Of a stretch of DNA of 64,000 nucleotides, positions 43,211-51,447 are shown piece by piece. The stretch is taken from NCBI GenBank assembly GCA_016791045.1, contig JAEUNO010000036.1:1-64000 (forward strand), read 5' to 3'. Source of the DNA: Methyloversatilis sp. (GTDB lineage Bacteria; Pseudomonadota; Gammaproteobacteria; Burkholderiales; Rhodocyclaceae). The translations under genes and the position numbers were made by a program. Position 1 is the stretch's first letter; every line of letters starts with the position of its first letter. The notes below the pieces were generated by a model. The model made no database searches and was not told the origin of the DNA. It worked only from the letters and a program-made list of their open reading frames with translations.

Positions 43211-44221
43211 ATGGGACTGTTCGAACGTTGGCTGAGCGTCTGGGTGGCGGCGTGCATCGCGGCGGGCGTGGGCCTCGGTCTGCTGGCGCCCCGTGCATTC
43301 GAGGCGGTTGCGGCGCTGGAATTCGCCCACGTGAATCTGGTGGTCGCGGTGCTCATCTGGGTGATGATCTACCCGATGATGATCCAGATCGACTTCGCGG
43401 CGGTGCGCGACGTCGGGCGCCGGCCGCAGGGTCTGGTGCTCACGCTGGTCATCAACTGGCTGGTCAAGCCCTTCACGATGGCGGCGCTCGGCGTGCTGTT
43501 CTTCCGCTATCTGTATGCGCCCTGGGTCGATCCGCAATCGGCCACCGAATACATCGCCGGCATGATCCTGCTCGGCGTCGCGCCCTGTACGGCAATGGTG
43601 TTCGTATGGAGCCAGCTGACGAAAGGGGACCCCGCCTACACGCTGGTGCAGGTATCGGTGAATGATCTGGTCATGGTGGTCGCGTTCGCGCCCATTGCGG
43701 CCTTCCTGCTCGGTGTGACCGATGTGGCGGTGCCCTGGGAAACGCTGCTGCTGTCGACGCTGCTGTATGTGGTGCTGCCGCTGGTCGCCGGCGTGCTGAC
43801 GCGGCGCGTGCTGCGCGACGGCGCTGCGCTGGCGCGTTTCGTGGTGCGACTGAAACCGGCGTCAATCGTCGGTCTGCTGGCCACGGTCGTGCTTCTTTTC
43901 GGTTTCCAGGCGGAGACGATCTGGGCACAACCGCTGGTGATCGGTCTGATCGCGATTCCGCTGATCATCCAGACCTACGGCATCTTCGCCATTGCCTTCA
44001 TTGCAGCGCGTCGCATGAATTTATCGTATGGCGTGGCGGCGCCTGCCTGCCTGATCGGCACCTCGAATTTCTTCGAACTGGCGGTTGCAGTGGCGATTTC
44101 GCTGTTCGGCCTGCACTCCGGCGCTGCACTGGCCACGGTGGTGGGCGTGCTGGTCGAAGTTCCGGTCATGCTGTCGCTGGTGGCGTTCACCAACCGGAAC
44201 AGACACTGCTTCCCGAGTTGA
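43211..44221 (+). CDS. acr3: ACR3-family arsenite efflux permease
   Basis: This inner-membrane carrier pumps arsenite out of the cell. The 336-residue protein has ten predicted TM segments and the ACR3 motifs [45 protein letters not shown] with the essential Cys, [12 protein letters not shown] and [18 protein letters not shown]. It closes the ars operon. The small size fits the bacterial Acr3(1)/(2) group. Confidence 0.95.
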   Translation: MGLFERWLSVWVAACIAAGVGLGLLAPRAFEAVAALEFAHVNLVVAVLIWVMIYPMMIQIDFAAVRDVGRRPQGLVLTLVINWLVKPFTMAALGVLFFRYLYAPWVDPQSATEYIAGMILLGVAPCTAMVFVWSQLTKGDPAYTLVQVSVNDLVMVVAFAPIAAFLLGVTDVAVPWETLLLSTLLYVVLPLVAGVLTRRVLRDGAALARFVVRLKPASIVGLLATVVLLFGFQAETIWAQPLVIGLIAIPLIIQTYGIFAIAFIAARRMNLSYGVAAPACLIGTSNFFELAVAVAISLFGLHSGAALATVVGVLVEVPVMLSLVAFTNRNRHCFPS

Positions 44222-44439
44222 ATCGTCACCTTGAACGGAACCCGATTTTCGCGGGGAGGTCTTGATTCGTGTCGGGCGTGCCCCCACGTGCGACGGTGGC
44301 GATGTGCGGATGAAGCTTTACTGCACGCGTTGATATATTGGGTACAATCGAATCGTGGACGCGATCCGCAGTTCGGCCGGCATGTCATCCGTGGTGTCTG
44401 CAGGTGCTGATCCTGCCGGTGTGTGACGAGTGGAAAATT
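44222..44439. other. Gap upstream of ahpC
   Basis: No gene is supported here. A TACAAT at 44343-44348 is a possible -10 element without a good -35. The likely ahpC control region begins at 44440. Confidence 0.35.
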
Positions 44440-44458
44440 TTTTAGATTGAGTCTAAAA
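44440..44458. promoter_or_regulatory. Fur-family-like box upstream of ahpC
   Basis: TTTTAGA (44440-44446) and TCTAAAA (44452-44458) are perfect 7-bp arms around TTGAG. The core TTTAGA-N5-TCTAAA has the spacing of the Irr box and resembles PerR boxes, both from Fur-family peroxide or iron sensors. It also overlaps TAAAAT, a possible -10. A Fur-family repressor here would tie AhpCF to peroxide or iron status. Confidence 0.55.
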
Positions 44459-44522
44459 TCCAGCCCGCTCGGTTAGAAAATAAGATGTTTTCCTCCACCC
44501 ACGAAGAAAGAAAGGAATACAG

Positions 44523-45086
44523 ATGTCCCTCGTCGGAACAACCGTTAAACCCTTCAAGGCAACCACTTACCACAACGGCAAGTTTGTAGACATCACCGAA
44601 GCTGACCTGAAGGGCAAGTGGTCGGCATTCGTGTTCTACCCGGCCGACTTCACATTCGTGTGCCCGACCGAACTGGGCGACCTGGCCGACATGTACGGCG
44701 AGTTCCAGAAGATCGGCTGCGAAATCTATTCGATTTCCACCGATACGCACTTTGTGCACAAGGGCTGGGCCGATGCGTCCGACACCATCCGCAAGATCAA
44801 GTACCCGATGATCGGTGACCCGACCGGTGCGATCACCCGCAACTTCGACGTGATGATCGAAGAAGCCGGTCTGGCGCTGCGCGGCACGTTCGTGATCGAC
44901 CCGGAAGGCAAGATCCGCATGGCCGAAATCGTCGAACTCGGCATCGGTCGTGACGCCAAGGAACTGCTGCGCAAGGTGCAGGCTGCCCAGTACGTGACGT
45001 CGCATCCGGGCGAAGTCTGCCCCGCCAAGTGGACGCCGGGCGCGCAGTCGATGGTCCCGTCGCTTGACCTGGTCGGCAAGATCTAA
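44523..45086 (+). CDS. ahpC: Alkyl hydroperoxide reductase subunit C
   Basis: AhpC is a typical 2-Cys peroxiredoxin that reduces peroxides. The 187-residue protein has the peroxidatic C47 in [12 protein letters not shown] and the resolving C166 in [10 protein letters not shown], with the YF-type C-terminal region shortened as in bacterial AhpC. AAAGGA precedes the ATG. Its partner ahpF lies downstream past a hairpin. Confidence 0.97.
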   Translation: MSLVGTTVKPFKATTYHNGKFVDITEADLKGKWSAFVFYPADFTFVCPTELGDLADMYGEFQKIGCEIYSISTDTHFVHKGWADASDTIRKIKYPMIGDPTGAITRNFDVMIEEAGLALRGTFVIDPEGKIRMAEIVELGIGRDAKELLRKVQAAQYVTSHPGEVCPAKWTPGAQSMVPSLDLVGKI

Positions 45087-45103
45087 AGCTTCACCGTTGT
45101 ACG

Positions 45104-45148
45104 CGCCCGGGCCCAGGAGTTTCATTCGCCTGGCCCGGGCGTTTCATT
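45104..45148 (+). terminator. Strong hairpin between ahpC and ahpF
   Basis: The arms 45104-45117 (CGCCCGGGCCCAGG) and 45129-45141 (CCTGGCCCGGGCG) form a 13-bp stem with one bulge, followed by TTTCATTTT. It likely ends most ahpC transcripts, leaving ahpF expressed at a lower level by read-through. Confidence 0.8.
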
Positions 45149-45181
45149 TTGTCAGTCCGAAAACAGGAAGCTGAACAGACC

Positions 45182-46771
45182 ATGCTCGATGCCACCCTCA
45201 AGGGCCAGTTGCAGGCCTACCTCACGAAGCTTGTCCACCCGATAGAGCTGGTGGCGTCGCTGGACGACAGCGATGCTTCGCGCGAACTGCAATCACTGCT
45301 GGCGGAAATCGCCGAACTGTCGAACCTGATCACGCTGGTCGAGAAGCGCGACGACGACGAGCGCAAGCCCTCGTTCTCGATCAACCGCAAGGGTGGCGAC
45401 ATGAAGCTGCGCTTCGCCGCCATTCCGCTCGGCCATGAATTCACCTCGCTGGTGCTGGCGCTGCTGCAGGCGGGCGGGCATCCGCCGAAGGTTGAACAGG
45501 AAGTGATCGACCAGATCAAGGCGCTCGACGCCGACTTCCACTTCGAAGTCTTCATGAGCCTGTCCTGCCACAACTGCCCGGATGTCGTTCAGGCGCTCAA
45601 CCTGATGGCAGTGCTGAACCCGCGCGTCAGCGCGGTCACGATCGACGGCGCGCTGTTCCAGAAGGAAGTCGAAGAGCGCCAGATCATGGCGGTGCCGATG
45701 ATCTTCCTGAACGGTCAGCACTTCGGTCAGGGCCGCATGACGATCGAGGAAATCCTTCCGAAGCTGGATACCAAGGTCGCCGAGCGCGAAGCCGAAAAGG
45801 TGTCGGCGCGCGCACCGTTCGACGTGCTGGTCGTCGGTGGCGGGCCAGCCGGCACGGCGGCGGCGATCTACGCCGCGCGCAAGGGCATCCGCACCGGGCT
45901 GGTCGCCGAGCGCTTCGGCGGTCAGGTGATGGATACACTGGGCATCGAGAACTTCATTTCGGTGAAGGAAACCGAAGGGCCCAAGCTGGTCGCCGCGCTG
46001 GAAGAGCACGTGAAGGCCTACGACATCGACGTGATGAACCTGCAGCGGGTCGACAAGCTCGTGCCGGCAGCGGACGCCGGCGACGGCTACATCCATCTGA
46101 CGCTGGCCAGCGGTGCCACGCTGAAGAGCCGCTCGGTCATCCTGTCGACCGGTGCGCGCTGGCGCGAAATCAACGTGCCGGGCGAGCGCGAATACCGCAA
46201 CCACGGCGTGGCCTACTGCCCGCATTGCGACGGTCCGCTGTTCAAGGGCAAGAATGTGGCCGTGATCGGCGGCGGCAATTCCGGCGTCGAGGCGGCGATC
46301 GATCTGGCCGGCGTGGTCGGTCACGTGACGCTGATTGAATTCGACAAGCAGCTGCGCGCCGACGCCGTGCTGCAGCGCAAGCTGCACAGCCTGCCGAACG
46401 TCAAGGTCATCACGCATGCGCAGACGAAGGACATCGTCGGTGACGGCAAGAAGGTCAATGGCCTGAACTACATCGATCGTACGAGCGGCGAGTTGAACCA
46501 TGTCGATCTGGAAGGCGTATTCATCCAGATCGGTCTGGTGCCGAACACCGAATGGTTGAAGGGTTCGTCCATGACGCTGACCAGGTACGGTGAGATCGAC
46601 ATCGATGCCCGCTGCGAAACGTCGATTCCGGGCGTGTTCGCGGCCGGTGACGTGACCACCGTGCCGTACAAGCAGATCATCATCGCCATGGGTGAAGGAT
46701 CGAAGGCCGCCATCAGCGCATTCGATTACCTGATCCGGCACTCGGCGCCGGAAGCGGCTGCTGCGGCCTGA
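45182..46771 (+). CDS. ahpF: Alkyl hydroperoxide reductase subunit F
   Basis: AhpF is the flavoprotein that passes electrons from NADH to AhpC. The 529-residue enzyme has the N-terminal double-thioredoxin domain with SCHNC, an FAD-binding [17 protein letters not shown], the redox-active CPHC pair in [17 protein letters not shown]-binding [11 protein letters not shown] and the closing [18 protein letters not shown] 45182 is chosen because [11 protein letters not shown] is the family start and AGGAAG lies upstream. Confidence 0.96.
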   Translation: MLDATLKGQLQAYLTKLVHPIELVASLDDSDASRELQSLLAEIAELSNLITLVEKRDDDERKPSFSINRKGGDMKLRFAAIPLGHEFTSLVLALLQAGGHPPKVEQEVIDQIKALDADFHFEVFMSLSCHNCPDVVQALNLMAVLNPRVSAVTIDGALFQKEVEERQIMAVPMIFLNGQHFGQGRMTIEEILPKLDTKVAEREAEKVSARAPFDVLVVGGGPAGTAAAIYAARKGIRTGLVAERFGGQVMDTLGIENFISVKETEGPKLVAALEEHVKAYDIDVMNLQRVDKLVPAADAGDGYIHLTLASGATLKSRSVILSTGARWREINVPGEREYRNHGVAYCPHCDGPLFKGKNVAVIGGGNSGVEAAIDLAGVVGHVTLIEFDKQLRADAVLQRKLHSLPNVKVITHAQTKDIVGDGKKVNGLNYIDRTSGELNHVDLEGVFIQIGLVPNTEWLKGSSMTLTRYGEIDIDARCETSIPGVFAAGDVTTVPYKQIIIAMGEGSKAAISAFDYLIRHSAPEAAAAA

Positions 46772-46787
46772 CGCCGCGGGCGACATG

Positions 46788-46858
46788 GACCGGCGGCGGT
46801 AAGATACCGCCTGTCCGTCCGCGGCATTGCGCCGCGGCGGACGGTTACCGGAATCCTC
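46788..46858. repeat. Two GC-rich hairpins upstream of the CopD-like gene
   Basis: GCGGTA/TACCGC and a larger stem between CCGTCCGCGGC and GCCGCGGCGGACGG can form back to back. Without a T tract they are weak terminators at best; they may separate ahpF from the next operon. Confidence 0.4.
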
Positions 46859-46862
46859 TGCC

Positions 46863-47330
46863 ATGTCGCCCACACCCCTGTTGCTGTTCTTCCACATCGC
46901 GGCCGTCTCGATCTGGGTCGGCGGCATGTTCTTCGCCTATGTCTGCCTGCGCCCGGTCGCGGCGGTCCAGCTTGAGCCGCCGGCCAGGCTGCGTCTGTGG
47001 CGCGCGGTGTTCGGCCGCTTCTTCCCGTGGGTATGGGCGGCCGTCGCACTCATCCTTGGCAGTGGTCTGACCATGATGCTGGCGGTTGGCATGAAGGATG
47101 CGCCGCTGCACTGGCATCTGATGCTGGCCGCGGGTCTGGTCATGATGGCCGTATTCATGCACGTCTTCTTCGCGCCGTACCGGCGGCTTCTGCGTGCGGT
47201 CGACGCATCCGACTGGCCGGCCGGCGGCGCCGCGCTGGCGCAGATCCGCAAGCTGGTCGGCTTCAACACCGTGCTCGGTTTCGTCACCATCGCGACGGCG
47301 ACGCTGGGACGCTGGCTGGTTGCCGGATGA
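46863..47330 (+). CDS. CopD-like integral membrane protein
   Basis: This 155-residue protein has four predicted TM helices and the CopD-family opening LLLFFHIAAVSIWVGGMFF, with conserved histidines also at HWHLMLAAG and FMHVFFAPYRR. Relatives are heme-binding or copper-linked membrane proteins of uncertain role. ATG 46863 is used; an upstream start at 46827 adds a non-homologous stretch. The stop overlaps the RNA methyltransferase start. Confidence 0.8.
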   Translation: MSPTPLLLFFHIAAVSIWVGGMFFAYVCLRPVAAVQLEPPARLRLWRAVFGRFFPWVWAAVALILGSGLTMMLAVGMKDAPLHWHLMLAAGLVMMAVFMHVFFAPYRRLLRAVDASDWPAGGAALAQIRKLVGFNTVLGFVTIATATLGRWLVAG

Positions 47331-48103
47331 AGCACATCCAGTCACGCGACAACGCGCAGTTCAAGCAGCTGCGAAAGCTCGCCACGTCGTCGAAGGAGCG
47401 GCGTGACACCTCGAGCACGCTGATCGACGGCCTGCACCTGTTCCGCAGTGCGCTGGACGCCGGGCACCGCCCGTCGCTCGCCATCGTTGCCGAACGCGCC
47501 CTGCATCATCCCGATGTGTCCGCGCTGCTGGCGGAGCATGGCGACGCAGTGCTGTTGCTGGCCGACGGCCTGTTCGACGAACTGAGTCCGACCGACACGC
47601 CGACCGGTCTGCTCGGCCTGATCGATATTCCCGGCGCAGCGTCCGGACCGGTGCGCGGTGACTGTCTGGTGCTCGACGCGGTGCAGGACAGCGGCAACCT
47701 CGGCACGCTGCTGCGCGCGGCCTGGGCGACCGGTGTCGCCGACGTGCTGCTGACCACCGGTTGCGCCCAGGCCTGGAGTCCGAAAGTGCTGCGCGCCGGC
47801 CAGGGCGCCCATTTCAGCCTGCGCATCCGGGAGCACTGCGACGTGGCCGGGCTACTGCAAGGCTTCGCAGGCAAGATCGTCGCGACGCGGCTGGATGCGC
47901 AGACCTCGCCCTATGCCCTGGACCTGCGCGGACCGGTCGCCTGGCTGTTCGGCAATGAGGGCGCAGGGCTGTCGCCGGCGATCAGCGCGCTGGCCAGTGA
48001 TGCGATACGGATTCCGATGCCCGGCGCAGCCGAGTCGCTGAACGTGGCCATGGCGGCAACGGTCTGCCTGTTCGAACAGGTGCGTCAGCGCCAGATGAGC
48101 TGA
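47327..48103 (+). CDS. SpoU/TrmH-family RNA 2'-O-methyltransferase
   Basis: This 258-residue protein has the SPOUT knot motifs LVLDAVQDSGNLGTLLRAA, VAWLFGNEGAGLSP and IPMPGAAESLNVAMAAT, with an N-terminal substrate-binding domain. It should methylate the ribose of an rRNA or tRNA nucleotide; the closest layout is RlmB/TsnR-like, but the target cannot be read. ATG overlaps the upstream stop (ATGA). Confidence 0.9.
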   Translation: MKHIQSRDNAQFKQLRKLATSSKERRDTSSTLIDGLHLFRSALDAGHRPSLAIVAERALHHPDVSALLAEHGDAVLLLADGLFDELSPTDTPTGLLGLIDIPGAASGPVRGDCLVLDAVQDSGNLGTLLRAAWATGVADVLLTTGCAQAWSPKVLRAGQGAHFSLRIREHCDVAGLLQGFAGKIVATRLDAQTSPYALDLRGPVAWLFGNEGAGLSPAISALASDAIRIPMPGAAESLNVAMAATVCLFEQVRQRQMS

Positions 48104-48129
48104 CCGCACACTGTCAGCTCATCGTCCGC

Positions 48130-48813
48130 TCATTGCCCGAAGTCGCCGGCTGCGTCTGGTCGCGCCGCCCACGGCACCAGTCCGGCGGCCGTCGCCAGAC
48201 GCACCAGTTCGACATCGCTGCGCACGTCGAGCTTCTGGCGGATTTCGCTCATGCGGTTCGATATCGTCTTAGGGCTGAGCTTGAGTGCGTCGGCGATCTC
48301 GTCGACCGACATGCCGGCCAGCAGCAGGCGGCAGATCTCGAATTCGCGTGGAGTCAGCACGTCAAGCCGCTTTTCGTCCGGCATGACATTGTCCAGCGCC
48401 AGCTGCTCGGCCACGCGCGGGCTGAGCGTGCGTCGCCCCTGCGCCGCGGCGAGCACGGCCTGCACCAGCGCTTCGGGTTCGGTGTCCTTGGTCAGGAAGC
48501 CGATCGCGCCGGCTTCCAGTGCCTGGCGCGCAAACGCAGGCTGCGCATGCATCGAGAACATCAGCACGCGGGCGCGGTTGTCCAGCGCCAGCATGCGGCG
48601 CGTCGCTTCGATGCCGCTGGCACCGGGCAGCGAAATGTCCATCACCACCACGTCCGGCTTGAGCATGCGGAACAGCTGATAGGCCTCGTCCGAGGTACCG
48701 GCTTCGCCGACCACCTCCATGGCGCGGTTGTGTTCGAGAAAGCGACGGTAGCCGGCGCGCACGACGGCATGGTCGTCGACGAGCAGAACGCGGATCGGGC
48801 TGTGAAGACTCAT
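48130..48813 (-). CDS. NarL/LuxR-family response regulator
   Basis: This is a 227-residue regulator with a receiver domain (D13, D14, phospho-acceptor D59 in VVVMDISLPG, K109 in FLTKD) and a C-terminal LuxR-type HTH at about 150-210 (LTPREFEICRLLLAGMSVDEI). It overlaps the histidine kinase gene by four bases and is its partner. It is last in a minus-strand series that begins with the TIR gene, though a 102-base gap precedes the kinase gene. Confidence 0.95.
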   Translation of the reverse strand: MSLHSPIRVLLVDDHAVVRAGYRRFLEHNRAMEVVGEAGTSDEAYQLFRMLKPDVVVMDISLPGASGIEATRRMLALDNRARVLMFSMHAQPAFARQALEAGAIGFLTKDTEPEALVQAVLAAAQGRRTLSPRVAEQLALDNVMPDEKRLDVLTPREFEICRLLLAGMSVDEIADALKLSPKTISNRMSEIRQKLDVRSDVELVRLATAAGLVPWAARPDAAGDFGQ

Positions 48814-50165
48814 GTTTTTTCCTGTAGCGAAGTTTTCAGCGGCAACCAGGCATCGACCTGCCAGCCACCTTCGGGGCGCGGGCCGGCGCGGCAGTCACCG
48901 CCCAGCGCCAGTGCGCGTTCGCGCATGCCGACCAGACCGAAGCCACTTTCGGGTGTGGCATGCGGTCGCGGTTCGCCATCGTCACGCACGCGCAGCGACA
49001 CCCGACCGGCGGCAGGATCGATGTCGAGCAGGATGTCGATGCGGGTGCAGCGCGCGTGCTTGACGGTATTGGTCATGCACTCCTGCACGATGCGGTACAG
49101 CGTGATGTCGTGCATCGCCGACAACTGGCCCAGATCCTCGTGCAGATCGAAATTCACCTGGGCCGAATCGGCGCAGCGGCTGCGCTGCTTGCCCAGTTCG
49201 CGCAACGCATGCCCCAGACCCAGCTCTTCGATGTCGGGCGGGCGGAGGTGTTCGAGCAGGTTGCGCACCAGACGCAGCATGTGGCCGACCTGTTCCGACA
49301 TCCAGCGTGCCGATTCGCGATGCTCCGCCAGTTCCGGCCGGCCTTCGCAGGCGTCCGCCAGCAGCCGTGCATGCGGGTGGATCGCCACCAGATACGGACT
49401 CAGCTCGTCGTGCAGGTCGCGCGCCAGCGCATGGCGGATCTCCTCCTCGTGCGTGATCAGCTTGCGCAGCAGCCGCGCGCGTTCGTCGACCGCCGCTTCA
49501 AGGGTGGATGCCATGCTGTTGAACGATTCCGACAGCGGTGCCAGATCGCCCGGCCCGACGTTTTCCAGCCGCGCGTCGAGCCGTCCTTCGCCGATCGCCG
49601 ACAGCGCACGCATCACGCTGCCCAGCGGATGCAGCGCCCGTCCGACCGCCCAGAACACCATCAGGCAGGCGATCAGCCCGATCGCGGCGACCATCGATGT
49701 CTGCTTGACGTAGTCGTCCCAGATCTCGCGCAGTTCGTCGTCGGCATTGGGCACCAGCAGGTAGTAGCCGATGACCTGCCGGCCCACCAGGATGTCCTTG
49801 CGCAGCGGCGAGCGGCTGCGCAGCCGCTCACCCATCCAGCCCAGCGCAAAGGGCGCCGATTGCTGCGGGCCGCTGCGCGAGCTCAAGATCAGCTGACCGC
49901 TGGCCGCCCGCACTTCCACCGTCAGGTGGCGCAGGCTCCTCAGTTCGCGCGTGAGCTGGATGCTGGCGAGCAGGGCTTCTGCGCTGACGCCGACCGGCGG
50001 CGGCGACAGCGCGCTGGGCAGCAGCGCGTGCGCCAGCCGGGCCACCGATTCCATCTCGGCGACGGCGTCATCGTGGGCGTCGTACAGCCTGCGCACGCTG
50101 TCGGCAACGACCAGCAGGGTCATCAGCGACGCAATGATGAGGGTGAGTCTGATGCGCAGACTCAT
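48810..50165 (-). CDS. Membrane sensor histidine kinase, NarX/UhpB type
   Basis: This 451-residue sensor has TM helices at about 8-24 and 157-175 around a periplasmic domain of some 130 residues, a HAMP segment to about 228, and a HisKA_3 phospho-acceptor H252 in RDLHDELSPYL. An ATPase domain follows with CMTNTVKHA and GFGLVGMRERALALGG. The layout resembles MoxY-like kinases, but the signal is unknown. It overlaps the response regulator start. Confidence 0.93.
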   Translation of the reverse strand: MSLRIRLTLIIASLMTLLVVADSVRRLYDAHDDAVAEMESVARLAHALLPSALSPPPVGVSAEALLASIQLTRELRSLRHLTVEVRAASGQLILSSRSGPQQSAPFALGWMGERLRSRSPLRKDILVGRQVIGYYLLVPNADDELREIWDDYVKQTSMVAAIGLIACLMVFWAVGRALHPLGSVMRALSAIGEGRLDARLENVGPGDLAPLSESFNSMASTLEAAVDERARLLRKLITHEEEIRHALARDLHDELSPYLVAIHPHARLLADACEGRPELAEHRESARWMSEQVGHMLRLVRNLLEHLRPPDIEELGLGHALRELGKQRSRCADSAQVNFDLHEDLGQLSAMHDITLYRIVQECMTNTVKHARCTRIDILLDIDPAAGRVSLRVRDDGEPRPHATPESGFGLVGMRERALALGGDCRAGPRPEGGWQVDAWLPLKTSLQEKT

Positions 50166-50267
50166 GCGGGTAATCCGGTCGGGGCAGGGCTTGCATGCTA
50201 ATGCGAAGGTCGCCGGGAAATGTTCCCGCTTGTTTCCCTTGCGCCCGCCCGGATTCGCGGATCCGCG

Positions 50268-50831
50268 TCAGGCGAGCAGACGCGTGTCGATGTGCTCGAT
50301 CAGGCCGCCGTGCGCGCCGACCTCGGCCACCATGTGAGCCGTACCGCCCGGACCCTCCGGACCGTCGCCATTCCACAGGCAGACGAAGCACAGCGCGCCG
50401 CCGGCATGCGCGAACGCTTCGTCGACCAGCCACCGATTGCAGGCTTCGTAGGGATCGCGGCCGTCGGCCAGCGGACCCAGCGCTGTCGGCATGTCCAGCA
50501 CCGTTGCGCCGGGTGCCGAAAGCGCCCGGCGATAGCGTTCGACCCAGCGTTCGCCGTGCAGAGACGGTCTGACCGAGGTCTGCTCGAAGGTGGCGATGTC
50601 GAAGGGCAGCAGGATGTGGCGTCTCACCCCGCGTTCGAGGCACGCCTCCAGGAACAGCAGGTCACCGCCCGACGCGGCCTGACTGAACGCGATGTCGCCG
50701 GCACCTGCGCCGTGCCGATCGAGTGCGGCGGCGATCGCCGCCGCCGCCGCAGGCTCCATTGCCGGCGGAAAGCGCGGCGTGGCGCGGTCGGGACGGTCCA
50801 TCAGGTGACCGCTGAACAGGAAAGTCGTCAT
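50268..50831 (-). CDS. SLOG-like putative nucleotide-binding protein
   Basis: This 187-residue protein opens with FSGHLMDRPDR then PRFPPAME, and has SQAASGGDLLFLEACLERG, LLPFDIATFEQTSV and a C-terminal VCLWNGDGPEGPGGTAHM. The pattern of a beta strand, a GGD loop and a helix resembles the SLOG (DprA/LOG-like) Rossmannoid superfamily, whose members bind nucleotide signals and occur in immunity operons with TIR and CHAT proteins. The match is by eye only. It is the last gene of the TIR-CHAT cluster. The ATG has no clear ribosome site. Confidence 0.6.
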   Translation of the reverse strand: MTTFLFSGHLMDRPDRATPRFPPAMEPAAAAAIAAALDRHGAGAGDIAFSQAASGGDLLFLEACLERGVRRHILLPFDIATFEQTSVRPSLHGERWVERYRRALSAPGATVLDMPTALGPLADGRDPYEACNRWLVDEAFAHAGGALCFVCLWNGDGPEGPGGTAHMVAEVGAHGGLIEHIDTRLLA

Positions 50832-50871
50832 GGCACGCAGTGCAGCAGCAAAGCAGGTTCGATCCGCCGCA

Positions 50872-51447
50872 TCATGCCGTATCGCTGGTCAGTCCCGGTA
50901 CGTAACGATAGGCGCCGGAGCGCGGATCACGCACGTAGCTCAACAGTTGCCGACGGTTCGGTGCGCCGCCCGGGGGGCGGAGCGACACGTGCACCCAACC
51001 CGAATTCGGGCCCTTGGCCGGGTCGTAGCACTCGCAGATGATCTGGTCGAATACCTTGACGTGCGCCGCCACCCACTCAGCGAGCGCGATCGTGGCGACA
51101 CCGACGATTTCGATGTCGCATGCCTCACCGCGCGCATGCTGGCTGCTGCTGACCCAGCTCGACGGCTTGCGCTTCAGGGCGCGTTCTAGGGCCTGGCTGC
51201 GGAACACGCTGTTCGGCGAGAAGCTGCCGAACTTCGTGCGCACCGGCTCGAGCACCTCGCGCGCCAGATGTACTGCGGCGCGCAGCTCGGCATCCGACGG
51301 AAAGGCGTTCGGAATGCCCTGGCGCGATGCAATGTCGGAGCGGGTCAGTTCGTACAGCCGGAAGTGCGGCGACACCTTGTCCCGCGGCTGGCAGCCGGCG
51401 ATGTGCAGCGCGCCGAGCGCCACCTTTGCCAGATCGCGGTCGCTCAT
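50872..51447 (-). CDS. M15-type zinc peptidase
   Basis: This 191-residue protein has the M15/DUF882 fold. The metal motif S-x-H-x6-D reads SQHARGEACD (ligands H104 and D111), the third ligand is H153 in GWVHVSL, and E139 is a candidate general base. Relatives trim D-Ala-containing peptidoglycan peptides or act as phage endolysins. No signal peptide is visible, so export would need another route or lysis. ATG overlaps the stop of the CHAT gene (ATGA), so the two are coupled. Its presence between a CHAT protein and a SLOG-like protein is unusual. Confidence 0.8.
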   Translation of the reverse strand: MSDRDLAKVALGALHIAGCQPRDKVSPHFRLYELTRSDIASRQGIPNAFPSDAELRAAVHLAREVLEPVRTKFGSFSPNSVFRSQALERALKRKPSSWVSSSQHARGEACDIEIVGVATIALAEWVAAHVKVFDQIICECYDPAKGPNSGWVHVSLRPPGGAPNRRQLLSYVRDPRSGAYRYVPGLTSDTA

